DNA from: Oscheius dolichura
Lineage: Eukaryota; Nematoda; Chromadorea; Rhabditida; Rhabditidae
Reading direction: 5' to 3'
Assembly (NCBI GenBank): GCA_932521035.1
Contig: OW051497.1
Location: 7,068,001-7,132,000, forward strand
DNA length: 64,000 nucleotides
Shown here: positions 45,979 through 56,400 of the stretch, in pieces
How positions within the stretch are numbered: the first letter of the stretch is position 1
Layout: each line of letters starts with the position of its first letter
Notes under the pieces: generated by a model
Database searches by the model: none
What the model was told of the DNA's origin: nothing
The model's input: only the letters and a program-made list of their open reading frames with translations
Program-made: the position numbers and the translations under genes

Positions 45979-48458
45979 GATGAGTATTTGTGTTCTGATG
46001 AATTTTGAAGTGTGGCACAATAAGGAAGCACTCGAGATAAATAACGAGCGGTGGTCGTTGTTGAGGGATGTAACAGACTGATGGCCAGAGCCGTGGCTAT
46101 TTTACACTGGTCAAATTGTCCCCACACTTCATTAGCATGACCCGTCTCCCTCTCTTCATACTCTTTCATTTCAATGGAGAGCCGGAAACTCTTTCTCTCT
46201 TCCAATTTATCGAAATGTATGTACTGCTTTCATGCATCAAGCAATTGGTTGTGGGTTTATGCGGCCATCTAGCAGGGCATAAAGCCGGCGACAGGTCGTT
46301 GGGAGGACTTTACTGACGTTTATGCTTCTGTTAGCATTTTTATAGATTTCTCCGCGCATTTTCCCAAACAAACCTTGACTTTATACTTTTAAATTAATAT
46401 TCATCTTCAGTAATCCCCCTACCTTATCCTAAAATAAAAGGAACAGCTCTCTTCCAATCTATTTTCTGGGCCATAATGAGTTCTGAAGAGCACTGAAGCG
46501 GGTGGATTGTTTTGTTCCTCTTCCAGACACCTGAGCCCGTTGTTCTTAGCTCTCCCTGGCCTCCACCTTATACACCTTTAAATAAAAACCACCCACACTA
46601 ACCCATAGGATGTGTATAGGAAAGATTCTTATTGATTCTTAGAAAAAAACATTTTGCGGGAGCAACATGAGCCCTCTTTGTGAATCAGAGCTGGGATTCC
46701 TCTTGGGAGCCCATATTCGCCATCTAATTGAATCCTCGGCGGTATTGTCTCTGCAGTAATTCGATAGGCAGTCTGCCAGCCGCGTTTCACTTGATCCCAG
46801 ATCTCCAAGCTCTCATTACGATTTTCTTAAAATAGGAAGATGCCTCTTCCTTACAATTAAGCTCCCTTCCTCTGTTCGCGTCAGTTTCCTTCTCCGCCCA
46901 GCGTTACGGGCCATATATTCTCCCGACTAGAGTCACTTCCAGAGAAAAACAAACCCTCTCCCACGATAAATCTGCCAATATATGTAAATATGACAATTAT
47001 GACAATGTTGCCAAATCGCAGATGTTTATGGAACGCGCAAGATTAGGAGCAATTAAGGCCGGCTGGTCAGTAGGCTGGATCGATGCCTAGCTGGCCTCCC
47101 CGCGTCCGCTGAATCGCCAGAAGTCAACGCTTTAGTTCCCCCCAGTTCCCTACAATGTTTCCTCTATTATCGCGATGCCAATATCCATTGCCCTCAAACC
47201 TGTAATTAGGCTTCAACGCCCGCTGCCATCGTATTTACCACGGGGCGGCACCTGTGCACATCTATGGGACGTAGATTTATGCAGGAAGTCGGCTCGGGAG
47301 TAAATAGTTTTGGAGAGAATTGGGTGAAATAAGGCGAGGACCTAATTAAATTTGTTTCTCTCTCTGTACGCGTTCGTTGCCACCATTGTATTAGCAAAAA
47401 AATATTCCTTTCCTGTCTTCCCATTTCACCTCCTTTTACATTTAGTTTCTCCCGAAAGCGCTCGTCTCTTGCCTCCTATTTTCCATCTGGTCTAATTTTT
47501 CAGGATTCTTTTGATTTATTATCCTAATTTTCCCTCATTCCTTGCTGTCTCCCTCCTTCTTTTCGTTCCTTGTAGACATTTACGATCGTATCCTCCCCTA
47601 AATCTTATATCCAGCTCGGTCAAGTTTGTGCGGTTACACGTGTGTTCAATCAGCTGAACACGATGCGTAAACTGCTGTTCACCCATTAGCTCCTACGCTT
47701 TAAACTATAGATTTCTTAGCTCGTACTTCTCAACGTTTTCTCTATCGGCATAACGAGCATTTTGGCTCGGTTAGTCAAGCATTTCCTCCATCAGCCCCAA
47801 CCACAGAAAAAACATTAGGGGTCTAGGGTCTCCTTCTCGTTCATTAGAGTCGAGGAGACGGCTTTAGCTGTTCGCATTTGTCCTTGCTGTCCTCGGGGAG
47901 TAAGACCCGATGGATGGCTCCGTCGGGCTGAGGACAGAAAGACATACTAAATCGCAAACTCTCTGCTTCTAATCTGCTTCTTCCTCATCTTCGCTTTCCC
48001 AACTTTTCCGAACTGTGTAATATTTTCACGCAAAAGACGAAAACTTCTGTCCCTTGGGCAGTAACATAACACCCAGTTTTTATCTGTTGAAAGAATCTTT
48101 CTCTCTCCGGATCAAATATATGCAAGCAGTGGCCGTGCCTTCTGTCTTTGGGGACTCGGAGCATTGCCAGCGTTATGTGCCGCCAGAATAAAAAGTTAAT
48201 GGCAATCCGGCCGACATCCCCGCATTCTTGACATCAGCCCAAAAAAGACTGGCGGAAACCGTTGCCTATGGTTTTTCTCCTGGGGCTGTCTGCAGCAGTA
48301 GTTTAAAGTCCAGACTTCTCTCTTCTGTTCATTTATTTTGCAAGCCAACTTGTTAATCCTCTTCTTTGTCTGGCCGCTCATTTTCGTAAACACCAACCAG
48401 CACGTCGATTTCACATTTTGCTCTCATGTATACTTTCAAATCATTACATTTTTCAGTT
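45979..48458. other. Gene-free stretch upstream of the CAP gene
   Basis: No gene, tRNA or repeat recognised. The top strand is pyrimidine-rich from about 46.3 to 48.4 kb, towards the plus-strand gene at 48459. Confidence 0.45.
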
Positions 48459-49616
48459 ATGAAAAGGTTTTTCTCAAGGAAAAAATTGAGAAAATCAAAA
48501 TCAGAAGCAGAAAAACCACTTGGGAATGGGAACGGCACCCTTGCCGTAGATATTAGACCTTCAAAATCAACGAATATTGTTAAGTGAGTGCATTCCTCTA
48601 AAGAATATCAATTAAATCCCCGTTCAGTAATGTTGCTTCATCTTCCGAAGATTGGGAAGCGGTCTGCTCATCCCACGGAGAAGAGCGGGCTAAAAATTTT
48701 GATTCTGAACTAGACAAGCATATGATGCAAACAATTACGGATGTCAAATACATGATCAAGAAGAGTAAATATACTGCCATGAGTGGGTTGACGCATTTGC
48801 CTTCGTAAAGTCATATTTAGGTGAAGTAAATTTCCATAGGAGCTGCCTTGACGCTCATAATACTGTTAGACAAAGGTTAGTGTTGTTGCGTTGAAGATTT
48901 CCAAGGTTTCGTGTCGAGATAAATATCGAATTCATGACAAAAGAAGCGATCCGAATGAGCGCGGCATCCGTAAACATCTATGAAACTATTTCTTTCAGGT
49001 ACGGTAATAATCTATTAGCGTGGTCCGCAGAGCTTTCCGACATGGCCCATGCATGGGCTGTAAAATTAGCAGAGAGGGGGAGGATATTATACCCCGAAAT
49101 ACCTGGTAACATCTGCTCATGCCTTTCAATAATTATAATTTCAAGGTATCGGTGAGAATGTGATGATAAAAGAAGCAGGCGAGTCGTCTCACTTACCTAC
49201 GGGTGAAGAGGTGGTGGCCATTTGGGAGGAGGAAGCAAAGTTCTTCGACTTCGAGCGACCTCGATGGAACCCGAGTAATTTGCCAGGGATGCAAATTAAT
49301 TGCCCCCCTTTTGCAGAATGTCAAAGGTTTTCACAAATGGTCTGGAGGGACACAACGGAACTGGGAGCCGCCAGATACTGGAATACTGCTAATAATTGTG
49401 TAGCTATAGTCTGTTTATATCGACCGAATGGTAATTCTAATGCACCCGGTAAGAACTGTCTCCTGTTGTAGTATAACTAATCTACCTTTAGGCGAATTCG
49501 CTTCTAATGTTCCTTCGAGAGACTGCTCCATGTCCCCTGCCAGAAGTCTCGCCTCTCAATTGAAACGAACAGTAGTCATCTCAGAACCGAATGATTTGAA
49601 GAAGAACGCGTCGTGA
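48459..49616 (+). CDS. CAP/SCP-domain protein without signal peptide
   Basis: ATG lies 3 nt after a TTTCAG acceptor. The first about 95 residues are a charged extension (MKRFFSRKKLRKSKSEAEKP...), not a signal peptide, and carry no membrane span. A 36-nt microexon (48840-48875) supplies CLDAHNTVRQ, giving the CAP start HNTVRQRYGNNLLAWS, then LSDMAHAWAVKLAERG, the GENVM block, CQRFSQMVWRDTTELGAA (CAP1 signature) and NCVAIVCLYRP (CAP2-like). His in the HN motif, Glu in GENVM and Glu in TTELG are the usual cavity residues; the His of the CAP1 box is replaced (SQMVW, not THMVW). A Ser/Lys-rich tail follows. Absence of a secretion signal suggests an intracellular GAPR-1/GLIPR2-like member and not a secreted venom-allergen-like one. 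It converges with BBIP1. Confidence 0.88.
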
Positions 49617-49834
49617 CACATTCCGGATTACTCTTTTTGCTCACTATATTCACTATTTAATTGATAGAGCTTGAATTGTGTCCCATCGGACATTAATCCC
49701 CTCTATGGCTTTCCTAAAGTCAAGTCCCGGTCATTGTTCCCTGCCGTGATCTCTTTCCTGCCTGTGCAGTACAGTTTTTTCTTTCTCAAGTGCTTAAGAT
49801 TAAAGTTTCATTATTCATGGAATGTTCTCGGTTG

Positions 49835-50136
49835 TCAATCGTCGGCGGTCCAAACTTCAGTCGTTTTCTCGCCTTCGTCTGATGCATTTTGTTCCGCTCC
49901 TTCCTAGAAAACCCTTGGCATTAGGTAAAAAAGGTTCTCACCTCTGGAACGGGCTCCGGTTGTTGAGATTGCATAACGAGTCGTTCTGCTTCCTTCTGCA
50001 TTTGTTCCAGTTTCTCCATGGTCACTGTTTTCATTGGTAGAAGCTTCGGTTTGCAAAAGATAGGAGTAAATTCCTCGTCTTCAAAAATGATCCCCTCGCT
50101 AATGGGAACTAATTCTTTTACTTCAATCTGGCTCAT
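49835..50136 (-). CDS. BBIP1: BBSome-interacting protein 1 (BBIP1) homologue
   Basis: Two exons joined over a 38-nt intron give about 87 residues, close to human BBIP1 (92). The signature is FCKPKLLPMKTVTMEKLEQM, preceded by GIIFEDEEFTP and followed by a helix (QKEAERLVMQSQQ); from memory human BBIP1 has [20 protein letters not shown] at the same place. BBIP1 is the smallest BBSome subunit, needed for assembly of the coat that moves membrane proteins in cilia; in nematodes only sensory neurons have cilia. The acidic C-terminus (EGEKTTEVWTADD) differs from human. ATG at 50136 follows an acceptor (TTACAG, 3 nt). An X-box at 50245-50258 independently supports a ciliary role. Confidence 0.88.
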
Positions 50137-50244
50137 GTTCTGTAATTAATTGTAAAGGAACGCTAGGCAAACAATCTCTTCAAATGTGAAAAGGCAAATA
50201 AAACGAATAGAAACAAAGAAGGAGAAGTAAGACCGTCTGTTCGC

Positions 50245-50258
50245 GTTGCTATGGATAC
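50245..50258 (-). promoter_or_regulatory. X-box (RFX/DAF-19 site) upstream of BBIP1
   Basis: On the minus strand this reads GTATCCATAGCAAC, 109 nt before the BBIP1 start codon. The nematode X-box consensus is RYYNYYATRRNRAC; the single deviation (A at position 3) also occurs, as I recall, in the C. elegans bbs-2 site. The position matches known ciliary-gene promoters. Confidence 0.75.
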
Positions 50259-50360
50259 CACCGCGCCAGTATAAGCCTAAAAATCTCTTCAGACCTTTGA
50301 TTAAGAGACCTATTTATCTTTTTCACTTGCTTATATAGTTTCTCTATAATTTTCACCGCA

Positions 50361-50468
50361 ATGACCCAGAGGTTAGTCCATACCACGATAAACTCCTTTA
50401 GATATCTCCTTTTCCTTAAGGGCGAGCCCCCAGAAGATCAGAGGGAGATGTTCAGACACGCAGAGTAA
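50361..50468 (+). CDS. Tiny possible two-exon peptide (weak)
   Basis: A TATA-like TATATAG precedes ATG at 50361. With a 30-nt intron the frame gives 25 residues (MTQRYLLFLKGEPPEDQREM...). It is divergent from BBIP1. The intron is shorter than any other here and the product matches nothing I know, so this may be chance. Confidence 0.2.
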   Translation: MTQRLVHTTINSFRYLLFLKGEPPEDQREMFRHAE

Positions 50469-50537
50469 CTTTACATTTATAACAAATTTCTTCAAAACTA
50501 CATGCTCGATTTTTGACAAAACATTTCTATAGCTAAA

Positions 50538-50759
50538 TTGTGGATTATGCCGCAGACCTGCTTGAATAAAATTATTATTCTATGCTTTTTAAGCTCGCAA
50601 ATCATTTTTAACAATTTCGCTCAATGTTGCGTACGCTACCGTAGTAATGAGTGGCGTTTCGACGGAAATGCTTTTACAGACGGTTTCAGATATCAGATGA
50701 GCTTCAGGGAAACAGTGGGTTTGACTTTTTTAAAGGTTAGCCTGGAATACCTTGATTAA
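50538..50759 (+). CDS. Hypothetical short secreted peptide
   Basis: An uninterrupted 73-codon frame starts with a plausible signal peptide from the second Met (PQTCLNKIIILCFLSSQIIF) and continues with QCCVRYRSNEWRF and TDGFRYQMSFRET. Two adjacent Cys follow the predicted cleavage region. There is no poly(A) signal nearby and no family I recognise. It may be the first exon of a longer gene. Confidence 0.3.
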   Translation: MWIMPQTCLNKIIILCFLSSQIIFNNFAQCCVRYRSNEWRFDGNAFTDGFRYQMSFRETVGLTFLKVSLEYLD

Positions 50760-51338
50760 AGTGGAAAAAGATTATTCTGAGCGAGGAAGATCTACATTTT
50801 TTTAATGTGTTTTGTAGGCCATTTAAAAACCTACAACCATCAAAAGTTAAACGAATTCTCTTGCAGGCATTCATTTTGAGTCCTGAATAGTTGTAGAACT
50901 GACATTCGGTCCCAGTCAACTATAAATCATATTTCAATGGGTTGTTCACTGTGTACTCCGCCCTTGTAACACAATAGAACACGAAGCAATATAATTCTTT
51001 ACTATTTTCTTTCGAGCACCAATTACAACGTTGTAATTTCCACAACCCGTACTTCAATTGGCACAATCTCAACAATTTAAAACATTATAGAAGATGACAC
51101 GCAAAAACATAAAATATTTGACAAAACTAGGGGCAAATAACCGGTATAGGAAAGGACGAGAAGGGGGGATTGCGAGTATCAAATATTTAAAAATTGTTTC
51201 TCTTTGACTGTTCCGTTGGAAATTGCCTTACTTAAAGCTCCGTTGTCGAAACCATTAGGGGTGTCTCTGAATTTCTATGTTTGGGTAACGCTGACGAGAC
51301 AATCACACCTCGATGAAGGGGATGCCGACAGCCTCGTT

Positions 51339-53450
51339 TCACAGCTGGGCAACGGGGAGGGGGCCATCGGCGTCAAGGGAGATATCCTCGTATCTGCCGT
51401 GCATCTCGTCAATTCGGTACTGTTCCTCCTCACGCGGGCATTTCCTCCCAGTATCTGAAACCATTATACAGCTGGTCATAGCAGAGGATACCTTTACAGT
51501 TGCTCTGTCGCTTTCAGCTATGGATGTCGTGCAATTGCTTCCATTCAGTTCGGTAGGCCTTAGAAATGACATCTTAGTGTATGCGTCAGATGGCCGACGA
51601 ACACTTGCCCTCCTCTTGTTGCAGTTGCCACTGGAAGGGATGAAGACTCTGCGGAATTCCTAAACACTTGTGTTACTAAAAAAGGAACAACAACTGACGT
51701 TTCTGAATTGTCCGCTCATTGAGCAGTAGATGATGAAAGACATGCAAGCTTCGCAAAGAGACAGGAGGTCCAGAAGGTCACCGAGATTATTATAGACGTA
51801 GAGGCGGAATTCTTCAGAAAACATTCCTAAAACCAACAGATTCTCGGCCATTCCCACATGAAAAAAAACGAGGTAACTTTAACATTATTAGCCTAATTTA
51901 AGAAATTAGCACTGGTAAACACTTTTCTCCTGGAATAGTGAACAAGTTTCCATACCGAGGCAAAAATAAAAGGGTACCTGATAGAAGCGCCATGATCCCT
52001 TGTGGCATTTCTGTTATCAACATGACAAAAACAATTGCCAGGAGCATTTGTGTGGTACGGTCTGCTTTATCCCCTCTACCTCTGAAATAGAATTGTTTTT
52101 CTGTTAGCCGGTTTCTTTTACCGTTGACTGCCATGCCTCTGAATCTTGTCCCCGGCTGTCAGGCTCATCTTCCCATTTCGGACAGCAGTTGTCGGTGTAT
52201 TATTATGTCTAGACGATTTCAGCAATCGTTGTCTATTCTCTTTGACCTGAAGGTTTTTCCCACATTCGAGGAGGCGAAGATTATGCAAACCTCTTTAAGG
52301 ATCTTTAAGAGAAGCCAGACAAAAAGTGACAGCAGGCAACAAGGCAGCACTTTGAAGACAAAACCTGAGATCCAAAAGGCCAACCGGAAGACAAGGCAAC
52401 TTTGAGCCAAGGCGATTTCAGCAACTCCAGGAAAGTATGCAGGGGCGTCGTAGAAGGCTCTCTCCTTAATTGTACAGGAATCTCGCAATCTGAATTCTTT
52501 TTAATGAAGCTGCGGAAGAGGGGGCTACCTTCGTTCTTCTATTTTATACGTGAGGAAATTGGGGGCGTTGACCATGGCGACAAAGCATATCGTACCCGCA
52601 ATGGCGATGTAGGAATGCTTGAGACCGACTTGCATTCCCCCCATATTTCCACGGCTTCGTAGTGTCATATATCGAATTAGGGCTAGCACGACTGAAATTA
52701 CACGTTCTCCTTTTTTCTACAAAGGGCATTCATCCCCGTCGTATGGCTAGGTAATAGAGGGTAGACTTGTGCCGGCAACGTATGTAAATTGCGGCAATTT
52801 GGTGAAAGCTCGCTCGAACGTATTCACAGGACACTTTCCCTCACCCCATCTCTTTCAATGTTTTTAGTTTCAAACAATGCCAGCCAACAATGCCAGCTAA
52901 CAATGCCAGCTAACAAACTCGTTAAAAGTCTCCGGAGGCAAGGAAGTAGAGGAACAAATTAATCACCTGAGAGCCAAACAGAAGAGCTGTGTCCTACTAG
53001 GGAAATATGCGCGTGAGCTATCAAGAATAGAGCCCAAGCATAGCTCCAATGTCGTGGATGACAGTGCTTAAAGGCCACAAAGGAATAATGTGTAGTGTAG
53101 ATGAGATTGGAGAAGAGGACAACGGTATCGCAGCAGGCCATGGCTGTCAGGATCATGTTCACCGGTGTTCTCATAGACCGCCTGAAAAACGAGAGTTTGT
53201 CACTCAGACACATGTTCTGTTTGCTTTATGCAAAGTCACAGGAAGCGTGACCCCCTGCATGTTAGTCTAGAACTCACCTGGTAAGAACGACTATGTTACA
53301 GAAGTTGGCGACAGTGCCCAAAACACACATAATAATAGACAGATAGGTGTGAATGGGCTTGTAGAAGTAGTGTACTTCCTTGAGCCATTCGTAGACGATA
53401 CTCTCATTTGGCAGGTGAACAAGAACCGTCTGGCATTGAATATTATCCAT
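51339..53450 (-). CDS. DMSR-type GPCR (myosuppressin-receptor-like)
   Basis: A plasma-membrane receptor of the nematode DMSR group, which binds FMRFamide-like and myosuppressin-type peptides. ATG at 53450. TM1 SIIMCVLGTVANFCNIVVL; R-RRSMRTPVNMILTAMACCD for TM2; WALFLIAHAHISLVGHSSSV, the characteristic TM3 region with His and Ser where other receptors have DRY nearby; TM4 AIAGTICFVAMVNAP; a long TM5-TM6 loop rich in Lys/Arg; DRTTQMLLAIVFVMLITEMP with PQGIMALLSG (TM6); and DLLDLLSLCEACMSFIIYC (TM7). The intron after the TM3 exon is about 260 nt and holds a minisatellite. The tail may end at 51339 (PLPVAQL) or, if a 37-nt intron is removed, at 51275 (SVTQT). Confidence 0.9.
52873..52911 (+). repeat. 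13-bp minisatellite, three units
   Basis: AACAATGCCAGC(C/T) is repeated three times in tandem inside an intron of the DMSR-type receptor gene, followed by a partial fourth unit. Confidence 0.85.
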
Positions 53451-56400
53451 TTTGCGGTGTCTTTTGATCTCTTTCCCTCTCAGTTATCTGTCATCTAAAA
53501 ACAGGAAGAGTTAGAATAGGTAATCAAGACCAAAAGCTAAAGAAGAAACCACCGATGCATTTAAAACTGATGATGGATGAGCGGGAAGTTTCTCTTTCGA
53601 GGGAAATATATGCGTGGGGGGTTTCAGTGTGTAGACAAACAAAAGTAGTAAAAGTGATGGCTTCGCGGCAATTAGTCCAACAACCCAGAGCCGACATTTG
53701 ATCCACAGTGGTGTAGGCAGTTTACTAGGAAAAAGACAACAAATTGGCACCGTGTTCAGTACCACCCAGAGTCTTGAAGTGCTTGTCTTTGTGTGTTGTC
53801 GAGAGGCAGAATATTTTCTTCCTTTGTGAGGATAATGGAATTATTTCTCGATCAATGGCCAGAGCGTTAAATTCTTTTTCCCATTGCCAGAGGAAACAGC
53901 CCGTTCAGAGGTGAGGCTATAAAGGAAGGTGATGTGTTTTGAATCGGAATAGAGCAGGTGGTACATTGACGAGGGTAGAGATGTGTTCGAATGAATGAGA
54001 CGCGGATATCACAGGCAAAAAGTTTTTCCGAGATCACACTTTGCAAAAGGGGGGACTTATGTCGTAACCTGACCCTGCCTGCGAGGAAAATTGTCGCGAC
54101 ACAAAAGACACCGTGCAAAATACACAATTGTAAAGAAGAAGAGGCGAGAGGCTTCCTTGGAACCTCTTTCTAACAAAACTGATGCCTTAAAATGACACAG
54201 GAGAGATCTAAAAATATGGGTGTCGGCCCATAGAGTGGCTCAATCAAGAGCTACTTAATTGGACTCGGACGGCTGAAATTCCGCCACTTGCCGTCACCGC
54301 AACAACCCGGAAAACTGTCATTAGCAAGCGGTCAGACCTCTACGGAAAACTACTGGACGCAATTACACCGAAGGGGCTATTTCGGGGGCTCCTCTATTTC
54401 TAGAGGTTACTTGTAGCACTGTGAAGTGCCCTAACTGCAGGATGACAGATTTTAAGGCAGAGAAGAAAAACAAGAGAAATGGCCTAATTACAGCAGGAGG
54501 AGAGGTCTGGTGAGGAAGAAACTGGCTTCAACTTGTCATTTCGAAGTCACCTCAAAAGGTGGGAGGCGTAGAGGTTCTTGAACTTTGCCACCGATGGGCG
54601 GAGTTCATTTCGGGCCTCTGGCCACCAAAGTATTATCTCCTACCCAAGCCGACTGTTTAAAATTGTTTTTAATTCTATGTTTTAAATGAAGTATGGTCAA
54701 TTAAAAATGAGGTACCACTGGCTAGACACACTAAAAAGAAGGGAGGGGAATCTGCCTGGCATAAACTAGAAGTGAAAAACAACCTAAGGCAACTTCAAGC
54801 AGGCGGTCCGCTTCATGGAGTTTGGATTACAAAAACAAATTTTGTTCACCGCTCTATGAGAGTTTTTGGAGCTTTTTGGAGGGGCAATGCTGGACAAAAG
54901 ATATTTGTTCACTTCCCTTGCATGTTTTGGATGGACGGGTCTCTGTAACATAATTATTCACTTGAAAAAAGTTGCATGGAGGTAAATAAGAAGGAAGGCT
55001 AGGTGAAGAAATTACCAAAGGGGATCTCTGCTTAGAGCAAAAAGTGACCGAGAGGAGGTGACTCTATCCAGACGTGGTTACAAATCTTTTATGAGGAGGG
55101 ACCCAACATATTGGATGAATGTATTTCCTCTGAATTTTTGATTTCGTGGAGATAAACGATTTCCTTCCTGTTCCGGGGGACGAATAACAAATCAAAGTGG
55201 GAAACAGACTATGATCAACGGTGAAAAAGATTCTAGAAGGAAGGAGCTGGTCTTTTCTCCTTGAAAAAACGTTTATGGGAGCTTGCACTTTGTATATCTT
55301 TGCGAAAAAGGCTTCACTCTGCAAGTTCCAAAGTTCGTTGTTAAGATGTTGTAAGAGCTTTTGTTTGGATGTAAACAACGTCTAGCTCGGTTCGTTAACG
55401 GTCGGGTTTAGGCTGACCACAATGTGTTCTAAAGGTCAACAAAGGGACGGGAGAAAACTGGACCAAATACGTTTAAACTTGTTCTAAATATGTTGAAATC
55501 AACAGAGGAATATAGTTAAGACGGCAGATAAATGAATTTTCAGATCAGTGAGAAACAACAAAAGGAAAAACAGAACTGAATCAGAGGGAACATGGCCTTA
55601 TACTCCATTTTCAGACTTCCTAGAAGGCAATTTCCGCCGGGGAGATCAAGAAAATGCCCCTTTATACGTAAGGAGTACTCAGGTGTGAAAAAGCGCAGCA
55701 ACCTTAGAGAACGACCTGAAGCTGAAAAGAGAACAGACGAGGAGAACTTTAGTGGAACATAACAAGAGAGGGAAGAAGAGCATCCCAATATATAAGGAGG
55801 AACAAAACTTCCTGTTATTCCCTCCACTTCATTAACCAAGACCTCTGTTAAAAGCTTTTGGGGGAAGGAAATCTTAGGAGATACAAGAACACGAGCCACA
55901 CTTAGAGGAGGTGCTCTTTTTTGTGGATTGCGCAAGCTGCAAATGTCTAGGAACATCACCAAAGGATAGGGATAGAAGGTAATTTGGCTGCATAGCAAAC
56001 AAGCTCATAAAAACAATCCCATAGCGGGGAGAGAGGAGTCGTTCTCAAGTATTCACTTTTCGGAGGGGACGGAAGTGCGGTTTTCACCCATGCAAGAAGG
56101 GGCCAATCCGCTTATTGGAGTTAAAGAAAGATATTTCTAAAGGAGAGAGACTCGTTGTTTTGTCCGTTCACGAGAGTTCACGAAGTTTTTGGGTGAGGAG
56201 AAAACATGTGGGAAACAGAAGAATCCCGAATGAGGTGTAGTCGCTCAAGAGACGAAAAGAAAGGCATAACGAGTGACGAGGACTGGCGGCAACCCACCCA
56301 AAGAGAGGAAAATCTAACAAAAGAACTAGAGATAAGATAAAGGTGTTTACACGGCTAATTGGGGAAGGACTACGATGGTCGGCCAACGTTGGCGTGACCA

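Noticed and set aside
55540-55998. 152-codon minus-strand frame with hydrophobic runs
   Set aside because: Phe/Leu/Ser content follows from purine-rich top strand; no start context or family.
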